64,000 bases of DNA from Thauera aromatica K172 (GTDB lineage Bacteria > Pseudomonadota > Gammaproteobacteria > Burkholderiales > Rhodocyclaceae). This document shows, piece after piece, positions 18,275 through 28,931 of this stretch. The stretch is taken from contig NZ_CP028339.1 in assembly GCF_003030465.1 (NCBI RefSeq), positions 930,001-994,000 on the forward strand, read 5' to 3'. The position numbers and the translations under genes are program-made. Under the pieces are notes generated by a model. That model searched no databases. It worked only from the letters and a program-made list of their open reading frames with translations, and was not told the DNA's origin. The number at the start of each line of letters is the position of its first letter. Position 1 is the stretch's first letter.

Positions 18275-19209
18275 ATACCCCTCATCACCACGTCACTGTC
18301 CTGCTCGACGAAGCCGTCGATGCACTCGCCATCCGGGGCGACGGCGTCTATGTCGACGGCACCTTCGGGCGCGGTGGCCACAGCCGTGCGGTGCTCGCGC
18401 GGCTGGGGGCGGAGGGGCGGCTGATCGCCTTCGACCGCGACCCGGCGGCGATCGAAGCCGGGCAGGCGTTGGGCGATCCGCGGCTGACCCTGGTCCATGC
18501 CCCGTTCAGCGATCTGGACGAGACGCTCGCGCGGCTGGGGCTGGAGCGGGTGGACGGGGTGCTGCTCGATCTGGGGGTCTCGTCCCCGCAACTGGACGAC
18601 GCCGCGCGCGGCATGAGCTTTCGTTTCGATGCTCCGCTCGACATGCGCATGGATACGAGCCGCGGGCAGACCGCGGCGGAATGGCTGGCGGAAGCCTCCG
18701 TCGGCGAGATTACGGAGGTCATCAGGGATTATGGAGAGGAACGGTTTGCTTATGCGGTTGCAAAGGCGATTGCAGCTGCTCGGACAGGGGGGGCTGTCGC
18801 AACCACTGGACAACTTGCCGCGATCGTGGAAAAGGCGGTCCGTACGCGCGAGCCGGGGCAGCACCCGGCGACACGCACCTTCCAGGCTCTTCGGATTTTC
18901 ATCAATCAGGAGCTCGAGGAGCTGAGCCGGGTGTTGCCGGCCTGCGTCGCTCGGCTGCGTGCCGGCGGCCGCCTGGTGGTGATCAGCTTCCATTCGCTCG
19001 AGGACCGCATCGTCAAGCGCTTCATGCGCGACGAGTCGCGTCCTCCTGTGCTGCCGCGCCGCTTGCCGGTGCGTGCTGCAGATCTGCCGGCGCCCCGGCT
19101 GAAACAGGTGGGGCGGGCGCTGCGGCCGGGCGAAACCGAAGTCGCAGCGAACCCGCGCGCGCGCAGCGCGGTGATGCGGGTCGCCGAGCGTACCGGGGCG
19201 ACGCCATGA
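18271..19209 (+). CDS. rsmH: 16S rRNA N4-cytosine C1402 methyltransferase RsmH (MraW)
   Basis: Base-methylates C1402 of 16S rRNA, the same nucleotide RsmI methylates on the ribose. It has 312 residues from a GTG overlapping the mraZ stop. Seen: [13 protein letters not shown], the SAM motif [37 protein letters not shown], the [13 protein letters not shown] segment, and [13 protein letters not shown]. Members of both C1402 enzyme families therefore lie within 5 kb. Confidence 0.97.
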   Translation: MNTPHHHVTVLLDEAVDALAIRGDGVYVDGTFGRGGHSRAVLARLGAEGRLIAFDRDPAAIEAGQALGDPRLTLVHAPFSDLDETLARLGLERVDGVLLDLGVSSPQLDDAARGMSFRFDAPLDMRMDTSRGQTAAEWLAEASVGEITEVIRDYGEERFAYAVAKAIAAARTGGAVATTGQLAAIVEKAVRTREPGQHPATRTFQALRIFINQELEELSRVLPACVARLRAGGRLVVISFHSLEDRIVKRFMRDESRPPVLPRRLPVRAADLPAPRLKQVGRALRPGETEVAANPRARSAVMRVAERTGATP

Positions 19210-19472
19210 TGCGCGCCGACGCGGTGCTGGTGGCGCTGGCCGTGGCCAGTGCGCTGGGCGTGGTGTCGGCCCAGCATCAGGCGCGCAAGCTGCATGCCGA
19301 GCACGAGCGCGAACAGGCGCGCGCGCGCGCCCTGGAAGTGGAATGGGGCCGCCTGCAACTCGAACAAAGCACCTGGGCGGCGCATGGGCGTATCGAGTCG
19401 TTCGCCCGCGGGCGCCTGGGCATGGGGGCGCCGACGCCCGGCCAGGTGCTGGTGGTGGAGCCGCAATCATGA
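19206..19472 (+). CDS. ftsL: Cell division protein FtsL
   Basis: An 88-residue bitopic membrane protein: a short cytosolic end, one transmembrane helix ([16 protein letters not shown], about residues 7-22), then a periplasmic coiled coil rich in Arg, Glu and Gln ([19 protein letters not shown]). It partners FtsB and FtsQ in the divisome. Assignment rests on size, topology and position between rsmH and ftsI, since FtsL sequences are poorly conserved. It overlaps both neighbours by four bases. Confidence 0.9.
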   Translation: MMRADAVLVALAVASALGVVSAQHQARKLHAEHEREQARARALEVEWGRLQLEQSTWAAHGRIESFARGRLGMGAPTPGQVLVVEPQS

Positions 19473-21235
19473 AAAATCAGCGTACCGTCACCTTCAATCA
19501 CAATCCGCTGCTCAAGCACGCGCTGCCGGCCTGGCGCGCGCGCGTGGTGATGCTCGGGCTGATGGCCTGCTCGCTCGCGCTCGGCGGGCGCGCGCTCTAC
19601 CTGCAGGGGGTGAACAACGACTTCCTCCAGGCCAAGGGCGAGTCGCGCTATGCGCGCACGCTGGAAATTTCCGCGACCCGGGGCCGCATCACCGACCGCC
19701 ACGGCAATGTGCTCGCGGTGAGCACGCCGGTGCGTTCGGTCTGGGCCCTGCCCGCCGACGTACGGCTGGAGCCGGCGCAGGCGCGCGAGCTGGCACGCTT
19801 GCTGGAGATGGACATCAACGAGCTCAACGGCAAGCTCGGGTCGAGCCGCGACTTCGTCTACCTGAAACGCCAGCTCGTGCCCGAAGTGGCGCAGCAGGTC
19901 GCCGAGCTCGGGCTGGCGGGCATCCATCAGCAGCAGGAATATCGCCGCTACTACCCGGGCGGCGAAGTGATGGCCCACATCCTCGGCTTCACCGATGTCG
20001 AGGATAAAGGCCAGGAAGGCATCGAACTCGCGTTCGAGAAGCGGCTCGCCGGCCGCCCCGGGCTGCGCCGGGTGATCAAGGACCGGCGCGGCCAGATCGT
20101 CGAGGACGTGGAAGCGATCCGCCCGCCGCGCGACGGCGATGACGTCGCGCTGTCGATCGACGGCAAGGTCCAGTACCTCGCCTGGTCGGCGCTGCGCGAC
20201 GCGATGCAGCAGCACAAGGCCAAGGCCGGCGCGGTCGTGGTGCTCGATGCGCAAAGCGGCGAAGTGCTGGCGCTGGCCAATGCGCCGACCTTCAACCCCA
20301 ACAACCGTGCCGATCTGAGCGGTGCCCAGCTGCGCAACCGGGTGTTCACCGACAGCTTCGAACCCGGCTCGGTGATGAAACCCTTCATCGCCGCGCTCGC
20401 CCTGGAGAAGGGCAAGGTCGAGCCGGGCACCCTGATCGACACCGGCAACGGCCGGCTGACGATCGGTTCGGCGACGATTTCCGACACCAAGCGTCACGGC
20501 CCGATCACCGTGTCCCAGGTGGTGCAGAAGTCGTCGAACGTCGGCACGGTCAAGCTCGCGCAGCGGTTCGCTGCCGACGAGATGTGGCAGCTGTTCGATC
20601 AGCTCGGCTTCGGCGCGCCGCTCGATCTCGGCTTCCCCGGCGAGACCGCGGGCCGTGTGCGGCCGGCGAAGACCTGGCGGCCGATCGAGCAGGCGACCAT
20701 GTCCTATGGCCACGGCATCGCAGTGAGCCTGATCCAGATGGCGCGGGCCTACCTCGTGTTCGCCCGCGACGGCGAACTGCTGCCCCTGTCGCTGACCCGC
20801 CTCGAGCGCGCTCCGGCGCCGGGGCGGCGGGTCTTTTCGGCGCAGACCGCGCGTGAGGTCCGGACGATGCTCGAACTGGCCGCCGGCCCCCAGGGAACCG
20901 CGCCGCGCGCCCAGGTGGCCGGGTACACCGTCGCCGGCAAGACCGGAACCGCGCACAAGCTCGAAGGCGGACGCTATGCCAGGAAGTACGTGTCTTCCTT
21001 TGTCGGTTTCGCCCCGGCCTCGAAGCCGCGCATCGTGGTCGCGGTGATGATCGACGAGCCTTCGGCCGGCCAGCACTACGGCGGCGCCGTTGCCGCACCG
21101 GTGTTCGCGCGCCTGGTCGAAGGTTCGCTGCGCACCCTCGGCGTCGCTCCCGACATGCCGATCGCGCCGTTGCAGATCGCGCGCAAGCCGGCCGACGAAA
21201 CCGAGGATGGCAGATCCGCCCGGGAGCGCATGTGA
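19469..21235 (+). CDS. ftsI: Septal peptidoglycan transpeptidase FtsI (PBP3)
   Basis: Crosslinks septal peptidoglycan. The 588-residue class B penicillin-binding protein has an N-terminal membrane anchor (about 24-42). The dimerisation domain begins with ATRGRITDRHGNVLAVS. Active-site motifs are SVMK (S301-K304), SSN (355-357) and KTGT (491-494). The ATG overlaps the ftsL stop. FtsW, its glycosyltransferase partner, lies further down the cluster. Confidence 0.98.
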   Translation: MKNQRTVTFNHNPLLKHALPAWRARVVMLGLMACSLALGGRALYLQGVNNDFLQAKGESRYARTLEISATRGRITDRHGNVLAVSTPVRSVWALPADVRLEPAQARELARLLEMDINELNGKLGSSRDFVYLKRQLVPEVAQQVAELGLAGIHQQQEYRRYYPGGEVMAHILGFTDVEDKGQEGIELAFEKRLAGRPGLRRVIKDRRGQIVEDVEAIRPPRDGDDVALSIDGKVQYLAWSALRDAMQQHKAKAGAVVVLDAQSGEVLALANAPTFNPNNRADLSGAQLRNRVFTDSFEPGSVMKPFIAALALEKGKVEPGTLIDTGNGRLTIGSATISDTKRHGPITVSQVVQKSSNVGTVKLAQRFAADEMWQLFDQLGFGAPLDLGFPGETAGRVRPAKTWRPIEQATMSYGHGIAVSLIQMARAYLVFARDGELLPLSLTRLERAPAPGRRVFSAQTAREVRTMLELAAGPQGTAPRAQVAGYTVAGKTGTAHKLEGGRYARKYVSSFVGFAPASKPRIVVAVMIDEPSAGQHYGGAVAAPVFARLVEGSLRTLGVAPDMPIAPLQIARKPADETEDGRSARERM

Positions 21236-22737
21236 GCGCCGGACAAGTCCAGGAAGTCCTCGCCCGCCTGCGCCAAGCCGGAGTTGAGCCGCAGGGAATC
21301 GGTGCGGATTCGCGTCGCCTTGCGCCGGGGGAGGTGTTCGCCGCCTGGCCCGGGGTCCGCACCGACGGCCGCCGTCACATCGCCGACGCCATCGCCCGCG
21401 GGGCGGGGGCGGTGCTGTGGGAAAACGGCGACGGTTTCGATCCCGGAGCGCTGCCCCTGCCGTCGTTGGCGGTCACTGGCCTGAAGGAGCTGGCCGGCTT
21501 CCTCGCCGACGAGATCTACGGCCGGCCGTCGGCGGCGCTGTGGGTGGCCGGGGTCACCGGCACCAACGGCAAGACCACGGTGAGCCAGATGCTTGCCGGC
21601 GCGCTGAGCGGACTCGGCGAGCGCTGCGGCATCGTCGGCACGCTCGGCTGCGGCTTTCCCGGCGAACTCGAGGCGGCGCTCAATACCACGCCCGACGCCC
21701 TCGAGCTGCAGCGCTGGCTGGCGCGTTTCCGTGCCGGCGGGGCGGCGGCCGCAGCGATGGAAGTGTCTTCGATCGGGCTCGACCAGGGCCGGGTCAACGG
21801 GGTGCGCTTCGACGTCGCGCTGTTTACCAACCTGAGTCGCGACCACCTCGACTACCACGGTTCGATGGAGGCGTATGCCGAGGCCAAGGCGCGGCTGTTC
21901 GCGATGCCCGGGGTCGGAACCTGCGTGATCAACATCGACGACCCCTTCGGCATGACGCTGGCACGGCGCCTGGCGGGCGCAGGGCGCGACGTCGTCGCCT
22001 GCACCCTGCGTGCGGACCATGCCGGCGCGGTCGCCGGCGCCCGTGTGCTGTGCGCCGACCGTCTCCAGGCCACCGCGGCGGGGCTGCGCTTCACGCTGCA
22101 CTGGGGCGGCCGCGAGGCTGATCTCGCGGTGCGCATGGTGGCGCCCTTCAATGTCGCGAACCTGCTCGCCGTCGGCGCCGCACTGTTGGCGCGCGGAGTG
22201 GCGTTCGAGGCCGTGGCTTCGCAGCTGCTGCACCTGACGCCGCCCGCCGGGCGGATGCAGGTGGTGGGCGGCGAGCGCGAGCCGCTGGTGATCGTCGATT
22301 ACGCGCATTCGCCGGATGCGCTGGAAAAAGTGCTGGAAGCGCTGCGCGGCACGGTGCGGATGCGCGGCGGGCGGCTGGTGTGCGTGTTCGGTTGCGGCGG
22401 CGATCGCGATACCGGCAAGCGTGCGTTGATGGGCGAGGTCGCGCGCACGCTCGCCGACCGTGTCGTGATCACCAGCGACAACCCACGTAGCGAAGACCCG
22501 CTCGCGATCATGGCGGCGATCGCTGCGGGCAGCGGCGCGCAGGCCGAACAGGTGGTCGACCGGGCGCAGGCGATCGGGATCGCGATCGGCGAGGCCGGTG
22601 CCGCCGACGTCGTCCTGATCGCGGGCAAGGGGCACGAGCCCTATCAGGAAATCCTCGGACAGCGGCTGCCGTTCTCCGACCTGGAGCAGGCCCGCCTCGC
22701 CCTCCAGGCCTGGCATGCGAAGGAACTCGAACGATGA
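21232..22737 (+). CDS. murE: UDP-MurNAc-L-Ala-D-Glu:meso-diaminopimelate ligase MurE
   Basis: Adds the third stem residue to the peptidoglycan precursor. It has 501 residues from a GTG that overlaps the ftsI stop. Seen: the ATP loop [54 protein letters not shown] (carbamylated-lysine region) and SDNPRSEDP. The DNPR motif indicates meso-diaminopimelate as substrate, matching the presence of Mpl. Confidence 0.98.
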   Translation: MSAGQVQEVLARLRQAGVEPQGIGADSRRLAPGEVFAAWPGVRTDGRRHIADAIARGAGAVLWENGDGFDPGALPLPSLAVTGLKELAGFLADEIYGRPSAALWVAGVTGTNGKTTVSQMLAGALSGLGERCGIVGTLGCGFPGELEAALNTTPDALELQRWLARFRAGGAAAAAMEVSSIGLDQGRVNGVRFDVALFTNLSRDHLDYHGSMEAYAEAKARLFAMPGVGTCVINIDDPFGMTLARRLAGAGRDVVACTLRADHAGAVAGARVLCADRLQATAAGLRFTLHWGGREADLAVRMVAPFNVANLLAVGAALLARGVAFEAVASQLLHLTPPAGRMQVVGGEREPLVIVDYAHSPDALEKVLEALRGTVRMRGGRLVCVFGCGGDRDTGKRALMGEVARTLADRVVITSDNPRSEDPLAIMAAIAAGSGAQAEQVVDRAQAIGIAIGEAGAADVVLIAGKGHEPYQEILGQRLPFSDLEQARLALQAWHAKELER

Positions 22738-24134
22738 TGACCGTGCACGATGCGGTGCGGGCGCTCGCCGTCCATCAGGCGCACGCGCAAGGGGAGGCGC
22801 GCTTCGAATGCGTCGGCAGCGATAGCCGGGCGCTGGTTCCCGGCCAGCTGTTCGTCGCCTTGCGTGGCGAGCGCTTCGACGGTCACGCCTTCGTCGCCGA
22901 AGCCGCGGCGCAGGGCGCGGCGGCGGCACTGGTCGACGCCGAGTGGGCCGCCGGGCAGGCGCTCGCGCCGTTGCCGCTGATCGTCGTCGACGACACCCGG
23001 CGCGCGCTCGGCACCCTGGCGGCGAGCTGGCGCGCCCGCTTCGCCTTGCCGCTGCTGGGGGTGACTGGCAGCAACGGCAAGACCACGGTCAAGGAAATGT
23101 GCGCGGCGATCCTGCGCGCCCAGGCCCGCTGCGACGGTTTCGGCGACGACAGCGTCCTCGCCACCCGCGGCAATCTGAACAACGACATCGGCCTGCCGTT
23201 GACCCTGCTCGAACTGCGCGACTTCCACCGCGCGGCGGTGATCGAGATGGGGATGAACCATCCCGGTGAAATCGCTTACCTGAGCGCACTCGCGCAGCCG
23301 ACCGCGGCGATCGTCACCAACGCCCAGCGCGCCCACCTGCAGGGCCTCGGCTCGGTCGAGGAGGTCGCCCGCGAGAAGGGGGCGATCTATCAGGGCCTGG
23401 GTGCGACCGGCATCGCCGTGATCAACGCCGACGACCCGCACGCCGGCGAGTGGCGCGCGGTCAATGCCGGGCGCCGGATTGTGACATTCGGTATCGAGCG
23501 GGCGGCGGACGTGCGCGGGCAGTGTACCCTGCGCGGCCTCGGCTCCCGCCTCGAACTCGACACGCCCGCCGGGCAGTTTGGTTTCGTCCTGCAGGTGCCG
23601 GGTTTGCACAATGCGCGCAACGCCGTAGGGGCGGCGGCGGTCTGCCTCGCTGCGGGCGTTTCGCCCGAAGCGGTGGCCGACGGGCTGGCGGGGTTCACCG
23701 GCGCGCGCGGTCGTCTGCAACGGCGCAGCGGTCCGCGCGGCGCCCTGATCCTGGACGACACCTACAACGCCAACCCGGACTCGGTGCGTGCTGCCATCGA
23801 CGTCCTCGCCTCGCTTCCCGGCCATACCTGGCTGGTGCTCGGCGACATGGGGGAAGTCGGCGGGATCAGCGCCCAGGTGCATGACGAGATCGGCGGCTAC
23901 GCCAAGAGCAAGGGCGTCGACGGCCTGTTCGCGCTGGGCGAGATGAGTGCGATTGCGGTGCGCAATTTCGGCGAGGGCGGGCATCACTTCGCCTCGGCCG
24001 AGGCGCTCGTCAAGGCGCTCGCTCCGCGCCTCGACGCGGATTCGGTGGTGCTGGTGAAAGGCTCGAGGTTCATGAGCATGGAAAGAGTGGCGGATGCGCT
24101 TGTGGCAATGCACAATTCCGCCCCTTCAACGTAA
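22734..24134 (+). CDS. murF: UDP-MurNAc-tripeptide:D-alanyl-D-alanine ligase MurF
   Basis: Adds D-Ala-D-Ala to complete the pentapeptide. The 466-residue protein shows the Mur-ligase P-loop GVTGSNGKTTVKEMCA, TRGNLNNDIGLPLTLL, EMGMNHPGEIAYL, INADDPH, and the C-terminal DDTYNANPDSVRAAI. Two adjacent ATG codons are possible starts; the first overlaps the murE stop. Confidence 0.98.
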   Translation: MMTVHDAVRALAVHQAHAQGEARFECVGSDSRALVPGQLFVALRGERFDGHAFVAEAAAQGAAAALVDAEWAAGQALAPLPLIVVDDTRRALGTLAASWRARFALPLLGVTGSNGKTTVKEMCAAILRAQARCDGFGDDSVLATRGNLNNDIGLPLTLLELRDFHRAAVIEMGMNHPGEIAYLSALAQPTAAIVTNAQRAHLQGLGSVEEVAREKGAIYQGLGATGIAVINADDPHAGEWRAVNAGRRIVTFGIERAADVRGQCTLRGLGSRLELDTPAGQFGFVLQVPGLHNARNAVGAAAVCLAAGVSPEAVADGLAGFTGARGRLQRRSGPRGALILDDTYNANPDSVRAAIDVLASLPGHTWLVLGDMGEVGGISAQVHDEIGGYAKSKGVDGLFALGEMSAIAVRNFGEGGHHFASAEALVKALAPRLDADSVVLVKGSRFMSMERVADALVAMHNSAPST

Positions 24135-24149
24135 CCGACTCCTGACTCT

Positions 24150-25238
24150 ATGTTGTTGGAACTCGCTCTCTGGCTCGGCCAGGACATCCGCGGCTTCAAC
24201 GTCTTCGGCTACATCACGCTGCGGACGGTGCTCGCTGCGTTGACCGCGCTGGCGATCTCGCTTGTCGCCGGCCCGGGCGTGATCCGCTGGCTCGCAGCGA
24301 AGAAGATCGGCCAGGCTGTGCGCGACGACGGCCCCAAGTCGCACCTGACCAAGGCCGGCACGCCGACCATGGGCGGGGCGCTGATCCTGATCGCGATCGG
24401 TGTCACCATGCTGCTGTGGGGCGACCTCGCGAACGACTACCTCTGGGTCACCCTGCTGGTGACGCTCGGCTTCGGTGCGGTGGGCTGGGTCGACGACTGG
24501 CGCAAGGTCGTGCACCGCGATCCGAAGGGGCTGGCGAGCCGCTGGAAATACCTGTGGACTTCGGCCATCGCCCTGGCGGCGGCGCTGTACCTCGGTGCGA
24601 CGGCGAGCACGCCGGCCGAAACCGAGCTGATCGTGCCGTTCTTCAAGGCCATCGCCTATCCGCTGGGGATCGTCGGCTTCGTCGCCCTGAGCTATTTCGT
24701 GATCAACGGCACCAGCCACGCGGTCAACCTCACCGACGGCCTCGACGGCCTGGCGATCATGCCCACGGTGATGGTGGCCGGGGCGCTGGCGATCTTCGCC
24801 TACGTCGCCGGCCATGCCGGGTTCGCCAAGTACCTCGGCGTGCCCTACGTCGCCGGCGCGGGCGAACTGGCGGTGTTCTGCGGCGCGATCTGCGGCGCGG
24901 GGCTGGGCTTTCTGTGGTTCAACGCCTATCCGGCGGAAGTCTTCATGGGCGATGTCGGCGCGCTCGCGCTCGGCGCCGCGCTCGGCACGATCGCGGTCAT
25001 CGTGCGCCAGGAGATCGTGCTCTTCATCATGGGCGGGCTGTTCGTCGCCGAAACCCTGTCGGTGATGCTGCAGGTGCTGTACTTCAAGGCCAGCGGCGGC
25101 AAGCGCATCTTCCGCATGGCGCCGCTGCACCATCACTACGAGCTCGGTGGCTGGAAGGAAACCCAGGTTGTGGTCCGCTTCTGGATCATCACCATCATGC
25201 TGGTGCTGTTCGGTCTGTCGACGCTGAAACTCAGATGA
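24150..25238 (+). CDS. mraY: Phospho-N-acetylmuramoyl-pentapeptide transferase MraY
   Basis: Forms lipid I on undecaprenyl phosphate at the inner membrane. The 362-residue protein has about ten hydrophobic segments and the family motifs: [25 protein letters not shown], the [10 protein letters not shown] aspartate motif, [19 protein letters not shown] and [13 protein letters not shown]. It lies 15 bases after murF, one of the few non-overlapping joints in the cluster. Confidence 0.98.
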   Translation: MLLELALWLGQDIRGFNVFGYITLRTVLAALTALAISLVAGPGVIRWLAAKKIGQAVRDDGPKSHLTKAGTPTMGGALILIAIGVTMLLWGDLANDYLWVTLLVTLGFGAVGWVDDWRKVVHRDPKGLASRWKYLWTSAIALAAALYLGATASTPAETELIVPFFKAIAYPLGIVGFVALSYFVINGTSHAVNLTDGLDGLAIMPTVMVAGALAIFAYVAGHAGFAKYLGVPYVAGAGELAVFCGAICGAGLGFLWFNAYPAEVFMGDVGALALGAALGTIAVIVRQEIVLFIMGGLFVAETLSVMLQVLYFKASGGKRIFRMAPLHHHYELGGWKETQVVVRFWIITIMLVLFGLSTLKLR

Positions 25239-26632
25239 GCCTCCTCACCGGAAAACACGTCCTTGTGCTCGGACTCGGCGAGTCGGGCCTGGCGATGGCG
25301 CGCTGGTGCGCGCTGCGCGGCGCGCGCCTGCGCGTGGCGGACAGCCGCGCGGCGCCGCCGGGGCTGGAGGCGCTGCGCGCCGAGGCGCCGCTGGCCGAAC
25401 TCGTCACCGGCGCGTTCGGCGAGGAAGTGCTCGACGGCATCGACCTGGTGGCGCTGAGCCCGGGGCTCGACCCGCGCGCCGGCGTCGCCGCCGCCGCGCG
25501 CCGCCGCGGCCTGCCGCTGACCGGCGAGATGAGCCTGCTGGCGCAGGCCCTGGACGAACTCGGCGTGCGCGCGCAGACCCGCATCCTCGCCGTCACCGGC
25601 ACCAACGGCAAGACCACCACCACCGCGTTGACCGCAGCGCTGGCGCAGTCCGCCGGCATCGACGCGGTGGCGGCCGGCAACATCAGCCCGGCCGCGCTCG
25701 ATGTGCTGATGGAACGGCTGGAAGCCGGTGCGGCGCTGCCGCAGTGCTGGGTGCTGGAGCTGTCGAGCTTCCAGATCGAAACGATGCACGGCCTCGACCC
25801 GGACGCGGCGACGGTGCTCAATGTCAGCGACGACCACCTCGACCGTTACGCCGGGATCGAGGAATACGCCGCGACCAAGGCCAGGATCTTCCAGGGCGCC
25901 GGCGTGCAGGTGCTCAATCGCGACGATGCGCGGGTGGCGGCGATGGCCCTGCCCGGCCGCCGCGTGATCCGCTTCGGCTCCGCGGCGGCGGCGGGAGACG
26001 ACTACGGCATCGCCGCGGGCGCGGGCGGCGACGGGCTGGTGCGCGGCGGCGAGCCCCTGCTCGCGCTCGCCGAGCTGGCGCTCGCCGGCCGCCACAACGC
26101 CGCCAACGCGCTCGCCGCGCTGGCGCTGTGCGAAGGCGGGCTGGGGATCGCGCCGCAGCGCCTGCTCGCGGGGCTCACCGCCTTTCGCGGTCTGCCGCAC
26201 CGGGTCGAGCTGGTCGCCGAGCGTGTCGATGGGGTGCGCTTCTACGACGATTCCAAGGGCACCAACGTCGGTGCCACGGTGGCCGCGCTCGAAGGCATGG
26301 ACCGCCCGGTGGTGCTGCTCGCCGGGGGTGACGGCAAGGGTCAGGATTTCGCTCCGCTGGGGCCGGCGCTGGCGCGCCGTGCGCGCGCCGCGGTGCTTTT
26401 CGGTCGCGATGCCGGACGCATTGCCGGGGCGGTCGCCGGGTGCGGCGTCGCGCTCGAGCATGCGCCCGACCTCGACGCCGCCGTGCTGCGTGCCGCGGCG
26501 CTGGCACAGGCTGGCGACGCGGTCCTGCTGTCGCCGGCCTGCGCCAGCCTCGACATGTTCCGCAACTACGCCCACCGCGCCGAAGTCTTCGTCGCCGCGG
26601 TGCGCCGGCTGGCGGAGGTGAGCGCGCGATGA
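25235..26632 (+). CDS. murD: UDP-N-acetylmuramoyl-L-alanine:D-glutamate ligase MurD
   Basis: Adds D-glutamate to UDP-MurNAc-L-Ala. The 465-residue protein shows the N-terminal [16 protein letters not shown] nucleotide fold, SPGLDPRAG, the ATP loop [34 protein letters not shown] and [16 protein letters not shown]. The ATG overlaps the mraY stop. It is somewhat longer than E. coli MurD because of Ala/Gly-rich inserts. Confidence 0.97.
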   Translation: MSLLTGKHVLVLGLGESGLAMARWCALRGARLRVADSRAAPPGLEALRAEAPLAELVTGAFGEEVLDGIDLVALSPGLDPRAGVAAAARRRGLPLTGEMSLLAQALDELGVRAQTRILAVTGTNGKTTTTALTAALAQSAGIDAVAAGNISPAALDVLMERLEAGAALPQCWVLELSSFQIETMHGLDPDAATVLNVSDDHLDRYAGIEEYAATKARIFQGAGVQVLNRDDARVAAMALPGRRVIRFGSAAAAGDDYGIAAGAGGDGLVRGGEPLLALAELALAGRHNAANALAALALCEGGLGIAPQRLLAGLTAFRGLPHRVELVAERVDGVRFYDDSKGTNVGATVAALEGMDRPVVLLAGGDGKGQDFAPLGPALARRARAAVLFGRDAGRIAGAVAGCGVALEHAPDLDAAVLRAAALAQAGDAVLLSPACASLDMFRNYAHRAEVFVAAVRRLAEVSAR

Positions 26633-27864
26633 AGTTCGCCAGCCGGCTCTCCGCGCGCTTTGCCGTCGCTGCCGGACGGGCGGGGGGCGAAGCGCACCCG
26701 CGCGCCCGTGCCCGGTTCGCCCCGGGCGGGACGCCGGCGAAGGAACTCGACCTGCTGCTGATCTGGTCGGCGGTCGGGCTGCTCCTGATCGGGCTGGTGA
26801 TGGTGTATTCGGCCTCGATCGCCACCGCCGAGGGCAGCCGCTTCACCCAGTACCAGCCGCATTACTTCCTGCTCCGCCATGCCGTGTTTCTGGCGATCGG
26901 CATCGGCCTCGGCCTGGTCGGTTTCCGCCTGCCGATGGCACGCTGGCAGCAGCTCGCGCCGGCGCTGTTCGTGGCCGGAGTGGTGCTGCTGGTCGTGGTC
27001 CTGATCCCGGGGGTGGGGCGCGAAGTCAACGGCGCGCAGCGCTGGCTGTCGCTCGGCCTGGTCAACCTGCAGCCGTCCGAGCTGATGAAGATCTTCGCCG
27101 CGCTCTACGCCGCCGACTACACCGTGCGCAAGCTCGACGTGATGGGCAGCTTCATCCGCGGCTTCCTGCCGATGATGGTGGTGATCCTGTTCGTCGGCTT
27201 CCTGCTGCTGAGCGAACCCGACTTCGGCGCTTTCGTCGTCATCACCGTGATTGCCTTCGGCGTCCTGTTCCTCGGCGGGGTCAACGTCAAGGTGTTCGTC
27301 CTGCTGGCGGTGGCGGCGGTGATCGGCTTCATGATCCTGATCTGGACCTCGCCCTATCGCCGCGACCGCATCTTCGGCTTCATGGACCCGTGGCAGGACG
27401 CGTTCGGCAAGGGCTATCAGCTGTCCCACTCGCTGATCGCCTTCGGCCGCGGTGAATGGTTCGGGGTCGGCCTCGGGGGCAGCGTGGAGAAGCTGTTCTA
27501 CCTGCCCGAGGCGCATACCGACTTCCTCCTCGCGGTGATCGCCGAAGAGCTCGGCTTCGTCGGGGTGGTGGTGGTGGTGGCGCTGTTCGCCGTGCTCGTG
27601 CACCGCGCCTTCATCGTCGGTCGCGAGGCGATCCGCCTCGAGCACTATTTTTCCGGACTGGTCGCGCAGGGCATCGGCCTCTGGATCGGCGTCCAGTCCT
27701 TCATCAACATGGGGGTCAACATGGGTTTGTTGCCCACCAAGGGCCTCACCTTGCCGCTGATGAGCTTTGGCGGCTCGGGCATCGTCGCCAACTGCATCGC
27801 GCTCGGCATCCTGTTGCGGGTCGACTGGGAAAACCGGCAACTGATGCGCGGGGGGCGGGGATGA
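26629..27864 (+). CDS. ftsW: Septal peptidoglycan glycosyltransferase FtsW (SEDS family)
   Basis: A polytopic lipid II polymerase partnered with FtsI. The 411-residue protein has a 38-residue basic cytosolic extension, then about ten membrane segments. SEDS motifs: [38 protein letters not shown], the [23 protein letters not shown] loop, [20 protein letters not shown], and [17 protein letters not shown] near the C-terminus. The ATG overlaps murD. Confidence 0.97.
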   Translation: MKFASRLSARFAVAAGRAGGEAHPRARARFAPGGTPAKELDLLLIWSAVGLLLIGLVMVYSASIATAEGSRFTQYQPHYFLLRHAVFLAIGIGLGLVGFRLPMARWQQLAPALFVAGVVLLVVVLIPGVGREVNGAQRWLSLGLVNLQPSELMKIFAALYAADYTVRKLDVMGSFIRGFLPMMVVILFVGFLLLSEPDFGAFVVITVIAFGVLFLGGVNVKVFVLLAVAAVIGFMILIWTSPYRRDRIFGFMDPWQDAFGKGYQLSHSLIAFGRGEWFGVGLGGSVEKLFYLPEAHTDFLLAVIAEELGFVGVVVVVALFAVLVHRAFIVGREAIRLEHYFSGLVAQGIGLWIGVQSFINMGVNMGLLPTKGLTLPLMSFGGSGIVANCIALGILLRVDWENRQLMRGGRG

Positions 27865-28931
27865 AGACGCTGCTCGTCATGGCCGGTGGCACCGGCGGCC
27901 ACATCTTCCCCGGCATTGCCGTCGCCGAGGCGCTGCGCGCCCGCGGCTGGCGCATCGTCTGGCTGGGCAACCCGGATGGCATGGAAGCGCGGATCGTGCC
28001 GGGGCACGGCTACGAGACTGTGTGGGTGCGCTTCGGCGCGCTGCGCGGGAAGGGCCTGGTGCGCAAGCTGATGCTGCCGGTGAACCTGCTGTCGGGCTTC
28101 TGGCAGGCCGTGCGCGCGCTGCGCCGGGTGAAGCCCGACGTCGTCCTCGGGATGGGCGGCTACATCACTTTCCCCGGCGGCATGATGGCGGCGCTGCTCG
28201 GCCGGCCGCTGGTGCTGCACGAGCAGAACTCGGTGGCCGGGCTGGCCAACCGCGTCCTCGCGCGCGTCGCCGACCGCGTGCTGAGCGGTTTTCCCGCGGT
28301 GCTCGAGCGGGCGGAGTGGATCGGCAATCCGGTGCGCGCCGACATCGCCGCGCTGCCTGCGCCGGCCGAGCGCTACGCCGGGCGCAGCGGCCCGCTGCGC
28401 GTGCTGGTGGTGGGCGGCAGCCTGGGGGCGGCGGCGCTCAACGCCGCGGTGCCGCAGGCGCTCGCCCGCCTCGCCCCGGAGCAGCGCCCGGTGGTGGTCC
28501 ATCAGGCCGGCGAGCGCCAGCTCGAGGCCTTGCGCGAAGCGTACGCGAAGGCCGCAGTGGAGGCCGAGCAGCGTGCCTTCATCGACGACATGGCCGCCGC
28601 CTATGCCGCGGCCGACCTGGTGATCTGCCGGGCCGGGGCGCTGACCGTGGCCGAGCTCGCCGCGGCCGGCGTGGCTAGCCTGCTGGTGCCCTTCCCGCAC
28701 GCGGTGGACGACCACCAGACCGGCAACGCGCGCTTTCTCGCCGCGCGTGGCGCGGCCTACCTGCTGCCGCAACCCGAACTCACCCCCGAACGCCTGGCCG
28801 GCATCCTCGTCAGCCTCGACCGCGGCCGCCTGCTGCAGATGGCCGAGCACGCGCACGCGCTGGCGCGGCCGCAGGCCGCGGCGCAGGTCGCGGACGTCTG
28901 CGTGACGCTGGCCGGCGGAGACCAGGCATGA
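27861..28931 (+). CDS. murG: UDP-N-acetylglucosamine transferase MurG
   Basis: Converts lipid I to lipid II at the inner face of the membrane. The 356-residue GT28 enzyme shows [77 protein letters not shown] and [18 protein letters not shown]-type overlaps join it to ftsW and murC. Confidence 0.98.
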   Translation: MKTLLVMAGGTGGHIFPGIAVAEALRARGWRIVWLGNPDGMEARIVPGHGYETVWVRFGALRGKGLVRKLMLPVNLLSGFWQAVRALRRVKPDVVLGMGGYITFPGGMMAALLGRPLVLHEQNSVAGLANRVLARVADRVLSGFPAVLERAEWIGNPVRADIAALPAPAERYAGRSGPLRVLVVGGSLGAAALNAAVPQALARLAPEQRPVVVHQAGERQLEALREAYAKAAVEAEQRAFIDDMAAAYAAADLVICRAGALTVAELAAAGVASLLVPFPHAVDDHQTGNARFLAARGAAYLLPQPELTPERLAGILVSLDRGRLLQMAEHAHALARPQAAAQVADVCVTLAGGDQA